Positions 52,029 to 63,489 of a stretch of 64,000 nucleotides of DNA are shown in pieces. The position numbers and the translations under genes are program-made. The stretch covers positions 6,826,401 to 6,890,400 of the forward strand of contig OX359194.1 of assembly GCA_947172415.1 (NCBI GenBank). The letters are read 5' to 3'. How positions within the stretch are numbered: position 1 is the stretch's first letter; every line of letters begins with the position of its first letter. The notes under the pieces were generated by a model, which was not told the DNA's origin, ran no database searches, and was given only the letters and a program-made list of their open reading frames with translations. Source of the DNA: Chondrosia reniformis (Eukaryota > Porifera > Demospongiae > Chondrillida > Chondrillidae).

Positions 52029-52433
52029 ATGTATCTCCTTGTTGTCCTACTAGTACTATTGTGGCTAATATCAGTTGGAAGGTGGTTAGTAGAACTAGTA
52101 GTTTTAATCATTGAACTAGTGGAAGCTCCAGTGAGGATGGAGACTGAAAGTGTGGACCCTACAGGTGGAGGAGGTGAGGAGGGAGCTCCTGTGAGAGGTA
52201 GAGGAGGTTAGAAGGGAGCTCTTGTTGAAGAAAACAACCAGGCTGGTCCCTCAGAGTTAGAAACAGGCACTACACTAAGAGCCATACCTCCAGTGCTATA
52301 CAGAGAAGTGTATATCAACAGTTGGTTAGTGGAGGAGCCATATGCTGTATTATGCCTACCAGTTGCAGTGCCAGTTAGAAGGTTCAGAGAAGAGGAGAAG
52401 GCAGAATTAGTTACTGGCAGAGAGACAAGATAA
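52029..52433 (+). pseudogene. Membrane-anchored ORF interrupted by one in-frame TAG
   Basis: Frame open from 52029 to the TAA at 52431-52433 except for TAG at 52209. It begins MYLLVVLLVLLWLISVGRW, a signal-anchor/TM helix, and has a Gly/Glu-rich linker. After the stop comes a good-looking coding stretch (PSELETGTTLRAIPPVLYRE ... YAVLCLPVAVPVRRF). The region around the TAG contains an internal GAGGAGGGAGCTCCTG-type duplication. Not recognised; either a decayed gene, or two parts of a gene with a mis-placed exon. Confidence 0.4.
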
Positions 52434-52891
52434 GACTAATATATAACTCCGCTTCATTGCACAATATATAATCAATTATAATATGTGTGTACTTAGGTAC
52501 GTGTTAACATTGGCAAATATTGATTCCACTTCAGATTGTGAGAGAAGATTTAACATTGGCTTCTTAAATACCTACAAATAGTACACAGTATAAGTTACAA
52601 AGTGTATATATGTATGCAAGTTATATACAAAATAGTCACCCATGCAGTAGCCATGCATGTGTTTAAAGACAGTCAAACTTCATGATATTGGAATAAAAAT
52701 TCTGGAAAATTTGGATTTCCCACCTAAGAAAGGCAATCGCGCTTTCGTACGGTATAATTTCGATAATCGAATAATTTGGTTAAACAATTATTTTTAATCG
52801 GTCCCAAAGTGTTATTCTATTAAGCGGGCGACCTGTATCAAGTTTCCACATAAGGTCTAGGACATTGTCTTGTAAAACCTCAAGGAGGATA
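52434..52891. other. Spacer and putative promoter of Fringe B
   Basis: From about 52590 it is the copy of the Fringe A upstream region, including TATCAAGTTTCCACATAAGG. No exon. Confidence 0.5.
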
Positions 52892-55800
52892 ATGTGGCGT
52901 TTAATGAAGAGTACTGTACGACCTGTCTTTATAGTCACAGCGTTTGTTTTTGTCGTCCTAGTCTTGGGTAAGTGTCGGCAACTTCAATAACACTGTAAAT
53001 TGCCATGTGACTTACCATAGCTAAATCATTGTACTTGAGAGCTAAAATATTACATCTCTGCATGCACTTTATTATAACTACAGCTATCTCAGTGACACTT
53101 AGTCACGACGAACGTTTAAGGAGAAAGAGTGAAGGGACATTTGTTTCAAGGGAGCTAAACTCCGTCATTTCCCAACTAAAAAATGCAAATAAATCAGGAG
53201 GAGAAACTCAAAACGATAAGGGAGAGATGAGCCTGAAGTTGTTCCAGCAAGCTAGCGACATGATAGCGTCTTCATCCGAGAATGCTAAAGTTGGTGTTCT
53301 TTTTACTATTCGAACTTTGGGTAAATATCATAAAGAGAGAATGCCAGTTCTTTTGGACACATGGGTCAAGAAAACGAACCCCTCGCAGGTGAAATGTTCT
53401 TAGAAAAGCTATACAAGTGCCATATAGTAATTAAATTAACACTAATCTGGTTTGGGCATATAGGCAACCATTTGTGTTCTATATACATGTATGCACCCAA
53501 ACTTATTATAGAGGTCATGATTCGTTCAATTGACATGCATACTAATGTATAAATATCAGTTGTTTGCATTGACATGTGTAAATGTGTACCAAATCTATTG
53601 TTTTTACAGGTACGTGTGTTTACTGAAAATCCTAATGATAAAGGTTTAGCTGAATCACTTCGTGCTAGAGGAATCAAAATGTACTCTACAGCTCACTGTC
53701 AGGCACCTTATGTTAGGTGAATATATTACCACAAGACATGACAAGTATATGTATTGTATACTTGAAAATATATATGAAATGTAGTTTTGCCCTATCAGTC
53801 TAAATATATAGAAAGTAAAGCCACATGTGTATGGTATGTCATTGAGTTACAGATATAATCAATAGTTTCTTTTCAATCTACATTGCTACCTACAGGAAGA
53901 TCCCTTAACTAGCCTTTAACACCCTCACCCTCACCCTCAACCTCATCATCCTTCATCCTCACCCTCACCATCCTTCACCCTCACCCTCACCAACCTTCAT
54001 CCTCACCTTCACCCTCAACCTCATCATCCTTCATCCTCACCATCCTTCACCATCACAATCAGGCCCCATGCTCTGTCTATAACGGTGGCACTGGAATCAG
54101 GTATTATATACCTTACTAAACCTACTAATTTGTTCCCATGCATGCACAGGAGGCTAGAGGCACAGTTATGCTGTAAGAGTGGTGCTGAACACAAACTCTA
54201 CACATCAGAGGAGACAAAGCACTTCAGATGGTTCTGCCATGTTGACGATGACATGTACATCAATACTAAAATGCTGTACAAGGAGTTGTCACCCTATGCT
54301 CCGTTGAGTCAGAAGATATACTACGGAAGGAAAGCTGGACAGCATGTTAGTTACAAACAATCACCATCACTCAGTATTTAAACCCAATCTCTGTACATAT
54401 GTATGTTTAATAATCCTCAGAAGGGTGGAGTGTTGTATTGCATGATTGCAAGTGAAATAAAGTGTCTTTAAAAATCCTAATAAATTATCGTAGAACGGCA
54501 TGTATAATGCATTACACAATTAAGGGTCTATGTTACACAATCTAGTCTGCTTGTATTTCACTGCAGCTTCCAAAGACCTCAACCTTGTTTGAAAAAGTAA
54601 GATGACTTGTAAAAAAGATATTCATCCTAACTACTTTGCAGTTCTGTACTATTTGAAGACCTTGAAGAACTTGTAATGTCATCTCCATTTTACCATTGTG
54701 TAGGGAAATGTTGCACTGAACAGTACATTTAAATTGATGTATGGAGGGTTTTACTGTCTAAGTAGGAAATTAGTTGAAGAGACAAAACCTTACTTTGGGT
54801 GAGCCATACATACGTTAGGATTAGTGCACTGTAGACACATTTGCATGACTGTCTGTACATGTCCGTCTGTACATGTCCGTCTGTCTGTCTAACCAATACT
54901 GTCTGTATATACTGTACAGGGGCAGTCTTGTCTGTCTAACCAATACTGTCTGTATATACTGTACAGGGGCAGTCTTGTCTGTCTAACCAATACTGTCTGT
55001 ATATACTGTACAGGGGCAGTCTTGTCTGTCTAACCAATACTGTCTGTATATACTGTACAGGGGCAGTCTTGTCTGTCTAACCAATACTCTCTGTATATAC
55101 TGTACAGGGGCAGTCTTGTCTGTCTAACCAATACTCTCTGTATCATAAAGTACGGTAGTACTCTATAAGTAGGGATGACCGAAAAAAAAACATGGCCGCC
55201 CTATTCAATGTATTATCAATTAACACCTAATAAATCAACAGCGATAGTTTTTTTGCTTGTATATACTGTACAGGGGCAGTCTTGCTTACATGAGGACTTG
55301 TAAGGATGGTGGTCATCATGACGATACCTTACTAGGAGCTGTCATAAGTAAGACCATGTAGACTACATGTAGTATTATGGTTTATGGTTTATATTATAGA
55401 AGCAGCATAGGCTCTTATAGTATTAATAAGAGCAGGGTGGGCTCTTATATACGTATATTTTGGTGGGCTCTTGTAGTGCACTATATCAGATCATCATTAT
55501 TAATATAAGTCTTCCACATGCTTTATGTCAACCTTTAGAAGCCAACTAATATGTTATGTTCAATGGACAATTCAATGTTGTATGGTTACAATGGCTTAAT
55601 AGCTGTTATATATCTCTATTTTCAATGCTATTTAAAAGCTTTTACTAACTAGATGATTGCATTTAGAATTTGACCTGATGAAGATTGTTTTAATTAGGTG
55701 TACTCCTAATTTTGAAATAGATGCCATGATTGGGAAGTTGCTAATTTTTGTTTGTTGGAGCATCTATATAAATCTTTCACTACTTGCTAGAATGGTTTAG

Positions 55801-56652
55801 TGCACTGTATATACCCATTTGCATATGCATGTCTGTCTTTAGCAATATATTATAAAGTATTGGTAAAGATCCTTGAAGTAAAGTTGCTGAGATTTTCTGA
55901 ATTTTCTGAACTATCCAGCCTTTCTTGTACGAGATGCCAAAATGGTATTCAGCAGTCGAGTGCATCACCATGTTTACCGAGATCCTCTTAATGCAATCCC
56001 TTTGGCTGAGCTGAAATATTTGGTAATTCCTATTTATATATTATACTGTATATATACGGCACCCTTCCTTACACATATGTAGCAGGCTAAGGGTGCTATA
56101 TATCTATTACATGAATGATCTAATACACCATTTCCTACATGCTATGCCTAATAAATTAAAGGCCTATAGGAAACTAAACCTGGTGAGAGCTTTAGATGAG
56201 GATACAGGAGTTCTGGGCCATCTTTGAATATATACCACCCTTCATCAGTGACCCTGGGAATCTTTCTTCAGAATCTTTCAGTCTTCGTTATACGTATGTA
56301 TATAATATGTTGACACTGATTGCATGTAAAATCTGCTGTCTACATATATTTACAGTCACATTGTTAATGAATTAATGTAACTTTTTTCAGTTGTAATTAA
56401 CATTTTTCTTTGTTTTTAATAGAGTAAATTCAGGCTTAAACAAACATATGCAAATAAATATTCCTTAATCATGTTTGTCTTCTATTACGTTTCTAGGTAA
56501 CTATATCATATGGACATGGAAGGGCACGCAACTTTCAGGGTGCGCCTAATGTTGTTAACATCACAAATGCTAGATTTGACATCAAAGAAGATCCCACAAG
56601 ATTTAAATCATTTCACTGTTTCTTGAACCCTGAAGATGCAGTTTGTCATTAG
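52892..56652 (+). CDS. fng: Fringe-like beta-1,3-N-acetylglucosaminyltransferase B (9 exons, 380 aa)
   Basis: Exons: 52892-52967, 53084-53388, 53610-53716, 54150-54345, 54567-54596, 54704-54798, 55274-55347, 55919-56022, 56497-56652; all exon lengths equal copy A. Only a few substitutions are visible (K to N in ETQNDKGE, V to L in LKLFQQ, I to V in RMPVLLDT). The DDD motif, GGHHDD and C-terminal SFHCFLNPED are unchanged. Intron 6 carries five extra copies of its own acceptor region. The poly(A) signal differs from copy A: AATAAA at 56736, beyond the point where copy A holds its insertion. Confidence 0.9.
54886..55140. repeat. 46-bp minisatellite built from the Fringe exon-7 acceptor
   Basis: Five tandem copies of TATACTGTACAGGGGCAGTC+TTGTCTGTCTAACCAATACT upstream of the real exon 7. 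The real site is TATACTGTACAG|GGGCAGTCTTG at 55262-55284, so each repeat includes a full-looking 3' splice site and 11 nt of exon. Fringe A has one such copy (about 45136). Confidence 0.9.
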
Positions 56653-56923
56653 CAGAATTATGACAAAACTATCATAATAGTCATTATTCAAGAATTCAAC
56701 TCTCAAAAATTGTATATGTATACTCAGTAAACGCCAATAAACTTGTGTAATCCCGCAAAATGCAAGAAATGCCTAAGGGCAGAGTATATAACTATTACTT
56801 AATGTACATTTATATGGTGCTGCAGATTAATTTATCCTCCACTTTGTTGGGAATTTGTTCAACTCATTTCTTTATAGCTGTTATACGTGCATGCATGAAA
56901 TAAAAAAAAAAAAGTTCATAATT

Positions 56924-59900
56924 TCAAATTAACTGTTTTAACTCCAATACAAGCTTTTCGGCTTTCTCATAACTCCATCCAAGGCCTTTCAATGGACCCT
57001 TAGCTATGGCTGTGTATCGTGATAAGCACAGAATCCCCAAAGATGCAATATCATGATCAGATGGTTTAAGCTTCCTTTCAACTTCATCTCTCCCATGCAG
57101 CGTCTCCATCAGCTGATAAAGTACCATACAATCTCCTTCAATGCAGTTTGCTATAGGGCTTCTTTGAACACCCTCTCTGTTGATATCAGAACTGCTTGCC
57201 TGGTGTAGTACCTTCTCTTGTTTGGTGTACCAGTAGCACAGATCACCACAATACATTAGACTGAGCATATGGGTATCACTAAACACACCTGGGGGAGGGG
57301 TGGGGAGGAGAATGCAATCTTGCTACTGCAAGTCAACAAACCAAGTCAAATTACCCATAAAATTGAAATGATTAGCTTGATAATGGTTCATCATAAGTTT
57401 CTTGAACGTCTAAAGAGGCAGTTTGCCATCCTTAGTATCTAGACACGCAAAAGACTAAAGATGAACCATCTCAAAGGTAAGTTTGGCGCAGTTAAAAGAA
57501 ATCCTGTCATCTAACTTGATAATCTTTGAGATGGTTCATCATACGTAAGTTTCTCAAGCGTCTAAAGAGGCAGGTTGCCATCCTTAGTATCTAGACACGC
57601 AAAAGACTAAAGATGAACCATCTCAAAGATAAGTTTGGCGCAGTTAAAAGAAATCCTGTCATCTAACTTGATAACGTATATAAATATTACAGAGGAGGAA
57701 ACTAGCCAGTATCAGTGAAGGATACCACCAAAATTTAAGTCCGTTTTTATAAATCTTCATCATACAAAATACAAATGACCACAGGTATTTGATGTACATA
57801 TATAATATGGGTTCATCTATAAGTTTTCCCTCACTTGCAATTAACTTAAAAGAATTAATTACCTTCTCTTAGCAGTTGCGCAACTTGTCCCTCATCACTC
57901 TCATTGTATTCCTCTTTGGAGAGTGGCGTTCTCACATTTAGCATGAGCTGCAAGTACCCAATTCCAGCCAAAGAACACTATAAGTGTGTAGGCATGTATT
58001 TTGTTAAACAACTTTTTTATTGGTTCAGTAATCACTCTGTATTACTAAGCAATCTCCAACAAATTGGTTAGTCTTATAGTGTTTCTCCTTTATCTTTAAG
58101 TATACAAAGCAACAAAGAGTACGGCTAACCTGACGAGCAACAGAATCCCACTGTCCTCCATCTTGTTTACCATCAGTCACAGTGTGACAGTACATATAGC
58201 ACAATGCACCTGCTCTCCACAACAAACACTCCAAGTAATCCTTTCCCAATAGCTCCATCACCTTGAGTTTCATAGCAACAGAGAGATTACATTTAAAAGT
58301 AGCCCCAATTGAAGTGAGAAATCATATGGAATACCTTGTTTTTTGGATCATCAGTAATCTGGTAGCACACTTTTACAGGAAGTACTAATTGGTCTAGAAT
58401 TAAAGACAGTTCACATGCAAGAAACCACTTTGAAGTTTTGTATGAATAACAGCCATATTCACAGCCACTTACCAAATAATGAAATAAACTGCTTTTTATC
58501 TTTAAAATCTTCATCAACAATTTTAAGTTCAATCTTATATGTCTGATCTAATATAGACTACAAGAAATATCTTTATGAACACAGAGGACATACATCATTG
58601 AACATAGCACTCACCTTTGTGTATTTCTGTAGAGATTTTTGCAAGTTGTAATTTGATGGCTCATTACTTCTAAAAGCACGTATGCATACACATGCACGCA
58701 TTCCTTCAACGTAGCTTTATTCAACCTCACATTTACGAAAGAATTGCTTAAACTTACTGAATTATTCTAACTGCTGATTTAGCATATTCAGTAGCATTCA
58801 TTAATAAATCATCTACAGTAATGGAGGATACTCTATTGCTGTGTTGCTACACACTGATTATAAAAATAAAGACAAACTAGCCTTATAAGATATTGCAAAT
58901 GTGGGCAATTACTGAAGATTGATTTCATGATAACCTTTGAACCTTTGAGCAAAGGTAATAGAAACAAAAGTCCCTCTTTGAAACCCAATACTGTCACTAT
59001 GATCACATACATTCAACAGATACCAATTTAAAACATGAGAATATGTACCCTGTACAATTTCCCTGGGTAACCACTGTATGTACATTAGAAAGATGTACAA
59101 TTTCCTTGGGTAACCACTGTATGTACATTAGAAAGTTGTACAATTTCCTTGGGTAACCACTGTATGTACATTAGAAAGATGTACAATTTCCCTGGGTAAC
59201 CACTGTATGTACATTAGAAAGATGTACAATTTCCCTGGGTAACCACTGTATGTACATTAGAAAGTTGTACAATTTCCCTGGGTAACCACTGTATGTACAT
59301 TAGAAAGATGTACAATTTCCCTGGGTGACCACTGTATGTACATTAGAAAGATGTACAATTTCCCTGGGTAACCACTGTATGTACATTAGAAAGATGTACA
59401 ATTTCCTTGGGTAACCACTGTATGTACATTAGAAAGATGTACAATTTCCCTGGGTAACCACTGTATGTACATTAGAAAGATGTACAATTTCCCTGGGTAA
59501 CCACTGTATGTACATTAGAAAGATGTACAATTTCCCTGGGTAACCACTGTATGTACATTAGAAAGATGTACAATTTCCCTGGGTAACCACTGTATGTACA
59601 TTAGAAAGATGTACAATTTCCCTGGGTAACCACTGTATGTACATTAGAAAGATGTACAATTTCCCTGGGTAACCACTGTATGTACATTAGAAAGATGTAC
59701 AATTTCCTTGGGTAACCACTGTATGTACATTAGAAAGATGTACAATTTCCCTGGGTAACCACTGTATGTACATTAGAAAGATGTACAATTTCCCTGGGTA
59801 ACCACTGTATGTACATTAGAAAGATGTACAATTTCCCTGGGTAACCACTGTATGTACATTAGAAAGATGTACAATTTCCTTGGGTAACCACTGTATGTAC

Positions 59901-60350
59901 ATTAGAAAGATGTACAATTTCCCTGGGTAACCACTGTATGTACATTAGAAAGATGTACAATTTCCCTGGGTAACCCAATTAAATGCATACCTAAAGTGGT
60001 CTCTATATATGTAACAGCCCAGAAATCACTTGGCAGCATGCTGACTTAAAATATACAATGCTGTATTTACATTATATTGATTGGTAAAGTAGTTTAAAAA
60101 TCTATGTGATCCTAAAGTTCCATTCAAAGGAATTGACATAATTCACAGTTTTGCATATAAATACTACTACACTTATAGCCGTTGTATATCTACCTTATGA
60201 ACAGCATTCCCTAAGTTACAATGATACCATATATGAATAACCTCTAAAACGCATCTTACCGTCTGGAAACTGTCGCAAAAGGTTCTGACAGTGTTTAACT
60301 TGCTTCTCGTATTCTCCTTTCAATACGGTCCCGGGAGAAGGTGCAGCCAT
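56924..60350 (-). CDS. RIMOC1: RIMOC1 (C5orf51) orthologue, complete (8 exons, 324 aa)
   Basis: RAB7A-interacting subunit of the MON1-CCZ1 complex, which activates RAB7 in mitophagy and endosome maturation. Exons: 60350-60260, 58830-58758, 58669-58615, 58557-58473, 58393-58335, 58261-58130, 57977-57863, 57288-56924; phases agree (975 nt; human 294 aa). Conserved blocks: VMELLGKDYLECLLWRAGAL then CYMYCHTV; LAGIGYLQLMLNVRTPL; GVFSDTHMLSLMYCGDLCYW; AKGPLKGLGW near the C-terminus. The acceptor of exon 2 (ATAGAG|TATCC) is weak. Start ATG 60350 gives MAAPSPGTVLKGEYE. Recognised from remembered human blocks, no search run. Confidence 0.85.
57370..57680. repeat. Tandem foldback repeats in RIMOC1 intron 7
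   Basis: Same two-unit structure as 48595-48910, with TTTGAGATGGTTCATCAT and AGATGAACCATCTCAAAG as inverted partners. Confidence 0.7.
59048..59975. repeat. 43-bp satellite in RIMOC1 intron 1
   Basis: About 21 copies of CCCTGGGTAACCACTGTATG+TACATTAGAAAGATGTACAATTT. Variants: CCTTGGG and AAAGTTG. The palindromic GTACATTAG...TGTAC part could fold. Confidence 0.95.
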
Positions 60351-60446
60351 TTTTCTAGTTGGTCACGTACAGCAAGCCTGTGATCACATGTGATCCTCCA
60401 TCTTTATTACTTCCTTTATTTCTTCAGAGGCAGATTTGGAGGAGAA
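60351..60446. promoter_or_regulatory. Putative bidirectional promoter RIMOC1 / ITAM adaptor
   Basis: 96 bp between divergent start codons, TATA-less, with TGATCACATGTGATC dyad (about 60379-60393). Same geometry as SYK/TECR. Confidence 0.5.
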
Positions 60447-63327
60447 ATGGTAGGTCTAACGGCCTGCAACCGCTCCATCGAGCAGTTTTAGTCCTTTGAT
60501 CATTGCGCAAATGTAATTTGATAGCGTTCCCCGTTTCTTTGTCCCCGGTACAGCCTAGTCCCTGTTATTCATTTGTATACAAACTGTACAAGGTAAATGC
60601 GTACTTCATGTTTTTATCGTTATTCTGATAGGAGCTATACGAAGAGCTTCCCGAAGCGGAAGGGCTGGAGTTGTACGAGGAACTGCCATGCGAGAAAGAA
60701 CTAGGGTACGACTCCGGCGCCCCTCCACCTCCTCCCAGCCTCTCTAGTATTCCATCCCTGCCGCCGAGGAACGCTACTACCCTTCCCCCACCAGGGAAGC
60801 AAGCCCCGCCCCCGCCTCCCCCCGTCAGAGATGAAGGCACAAAGCTTACCAAGGAGAGATCTAATACCTTGGTTAAAAGACCATCCCCGGCCCCTCAGTC
60901 CTCTGGGGGAGGAATAGACATTCGAGATATTGCTAAAAAGGCCACAGCAATGCAGAAGGTTAACATTGACGAGTTGTTAGAGAAGAAAAAGGAAAAAAAG
61001 GAAGAAGATGTTCCTGAATGGATGTTAAAGAGGAGAAAGCGAGTTGAGAGCATTGCCAGCAATGAAGGAATTGATGCAGTTAGTGAAAAATCAGGCAGTG
61101 ATGACTCCATGCCTGAGTGGGTAAGAAAGAGAAGAGAAGACTTTAAAGGGCCCGATGATGGTAAGCCTGCTGTGACTGCCAAGAAGCCACCACCTGCAGC
61201 TCCAAAGCCAAAAAATGTCGACTCAGGTGACAATATCCGAGCAAAATCTCCCTTGATGGGAAGGAAAGGAGAATTAACCCCTCAACTGGCCCCTAAACCT
61301 GCTCCTCCCAAACCTGGCCCCAAACCCATGCCACGATCTCCATCCACAGGAAGTGAGGAGTTCTCCAAACCACCTCCTGTAGCTCCCAAGAAGCCCTCAG
61401 CGTCACCTGTTTTGGAACGGAAGCCTGCGCCTCCTGAAAAGCCAGTCAAGGGTGACTCTAGTCCTGTGCTGATGGGAAAACCAGCACCTCCAGTCAAGAA
61501 ACAGCCACCACCCCCACCTGTACGTACTACCAACATCACTCCCATCACACCTCCTCAAGAACGGCCAACAACTACAGCTTCTCCGACCAGCTCAGAACCC
61601 GTATACTATCGGCGGATACCTCTGCCAACCTTTGACATGAGCAATCAGCCGAGAGTTCCAGGCCGGGACTCCAAGCCACCTCCTCCTCAAGGCATGGCTA
61701 ACGGAGGACCGCCCACATTCAAGCCTCCAGCGCTGGAAGTTGAAGAAGATGTTGGTGAAGATTTCTATGATGATGTTTCAGTAGCTCAACAACAGCAACA
61801 GTGGGGATCACATAGTTATATACCAGAAGAGAGGTATGTAGTACAGTAGAGCTATAGTGTTCATATACCAGAAGAGAGGTATGTAGTTCAGTAGAGCTAT
61901 AGTGTTCATATTCCAGAAGAGAGGTATGTAGTTCAGTAGAGCTATAGTGTTCATATTCCAGAAGAGAGGTATGTAGTTCAGTAGAGCTATAGTGTTCATA
62001 TTCCAGAAGAGAGGTATGTAGTACAGTAGAGCTATAGTGTTCATATACCAGAAGAGAGGTATGTAGTTCAGTAGAGCTATAGTGTTCATATTCCAGAAGA
62101 GAGGTATGTAGTACAGTAGAGCTGTAGTGTTCATATACCAGAAGAGAGGTATGTAGTTCAGTAGAGCTATAGTGTTCATATACCAGAAGAGAGGTATGTA
62201 GTACAGTAGAGCTATAGTGTTCATATACCAGAAGAGAGGTATGTAGTTCAGTAGAGCTATAGTGTTCATATACCAGAAGAGAGGTATGTAGTACAGTAGA
62301 ATTATGTTTGGTTACAAAAGTTGTTTACTGTATTGAAATAGAAAATATTATTTAAATGGATGTCTTTATTGAAAATTTAATACTTAGTGGATGTGTCTAT
62401 TGTTTCTCAATATGATAGAAGTGAAGGTAACTTTTGAATCATATTTTACTTTCTAGTCGCATGTAATGTCAAATATCGTGATGTCTTGGGTAAAAATATT
62501 ACTCACAAATGAAAACAGCTATTGCATCATAGACGTTGTTTAAGGTTTTCTAATTGCCCTCGTATATGTTGTATGTATTCATTGGTATACTCAGGTATGT
62601 CCTCTGTTCTCACCAGGCTTACTTAGTTCCCCAAGGCTTTTTAATTTATTACCAATTAGGCATAAAATGTATTAATTATTCATAGAAATAATATAGTACT
62701 ACTTAACTGTACTGTTAGTAGAGATGATGCTGGGAATGCTCCTATGGGTACTTGAGTTTAGTCTTTAGAGATATGTCATGTGTTGAACTGCTATAATCAT
62801 CTGAGCCCCCTGAGTGTATACGTATGTACATGTACTTTCGTTTTCATGCCGGATTTCCAGTCAAATGTTTAGGGTGCTGAAGTTCTCCTTTGATGTGTCA
62901 GTATTGACCACATTGAAAGTGCTAATTTATAGTGTTTTACTAATTACATTTTCCTCAAATACAACGGACAATCAGTTGACATAGTGTAACAGTATTTATG
63001 GTGCCAACTTATATAGGAAATACCAAATACCTTCTCATTATTGATCACTACCTCTGTAGTATGGACAACGGCCCTGATGATGTATATGATGATGTTTCTG
63101 GTGGTCCTCCGCCATTGCCTCCGTCTTCTGCTGGTCCTCCTCCATCCTTCAAACCTCCAGGCATCCCTGAAGGACCGCCCACTTTCAAGCCTCCACCAGT
63201 CCCTCCAGCAGCCAGAGCTCCGTCACCATTTAATCCATCTGATGGCCCTAATGAGACTTATGAACCATTTGAAGAACCTGGAGGACCCACCGAGGAGTAT
63301 GAAGCTTTTGAAGTCAGTCATAAATAA
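60447..63327 (+). CDS. Proline-rich multi-tyrosine adaptor with N-terminal ITAM (3 exons, 490 aa)
   Basis: Exons: 60447-60449 (ATG only, then GTAGGT donor), 60632-61833, 63060-63327; phases agree. The N-terminus reads MELYEELPEAEGLELYEEL, i.e. YxxL-x8-YxxL, the ITAM consensus. Then come many PPPP runs (SH3/WW/EVH1 ligands), two PEW(M/V)xKRR repeats around 115-165, FYDDVS and VYDDVS motifs, paired GPPTFKPP segments, and a C-terminal YEPFEEPGGPTEEYEAF pair. No TM segment or folded domain seen. YDDV motifs and Pro-rich layout recall FYB/ADAP-type adaptors, but no helical-SH3 domain is visible. The gene ends with VSHK-stop, or may splice on at GAA|GTCAGT (63312). Identity otherwise unknown. Confidence 0.75.
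61812..62297. repeat. 45-bp minisatellite built from the exon-2 donor of the ITAM gene
   Basis: About 11 copies of TTCATATACCAGAAGAGAGG+TATGTAGTTCAGTAGAGCTATAGTG. The first copy is the exon end itself (IPEER|GTATGT), so each copy repeats a candidate 5' splice site AGAG|GTATGT. Period is 15 codons; the minus-strand ORF (MNTIALLNYIPLFWY repeats) is an artefact. Confidence 0.9.
62298..63059. other. Remaining intron 2 of the ITAM adaptor gene
   Basis: AT-rich, no further exon recognised between the 45-bp array and the CCTCTGTAG acceptor at 63051-63059. Confidence 0.5.
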
Positions 63328-63489
63328 ACTTGTCTCTAAATCTTTATCTACTATTTCTTATTCTCTGATATTGATCTCCTTTTTATCTTTCTTCCTTGTC
63401 AACTTCTGACTTTTTGTTTACTGGGGACATATTTAGAAGTGAGTATTGTCTGATTATTACTCAAATTAACATCAGTTGTATTCTCTGTC

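Larger units (their letters stand above)
52590..57894. repeat. Fringe-RIMOC1 segmental duplication, copy B
   Basis: Matches 42682-49131 minus the 1.2-kb inverted satellite. Here RIMOC1 continues intact, so copy B is probably the ancestral arrangement at its right side. Confidence 0.85.

Noticed and set aside
60565..61548. Gly-rich antisense ORFs
   Set aside because: Complement of the proline-rich coding exon.
61808..62269. 153-codon minus-strand ORF with NTIALLNYIPLFWY repeats
   Set aside because: Antisense of the 45-bp donor-derived array; period of 15 codons keeps it open.
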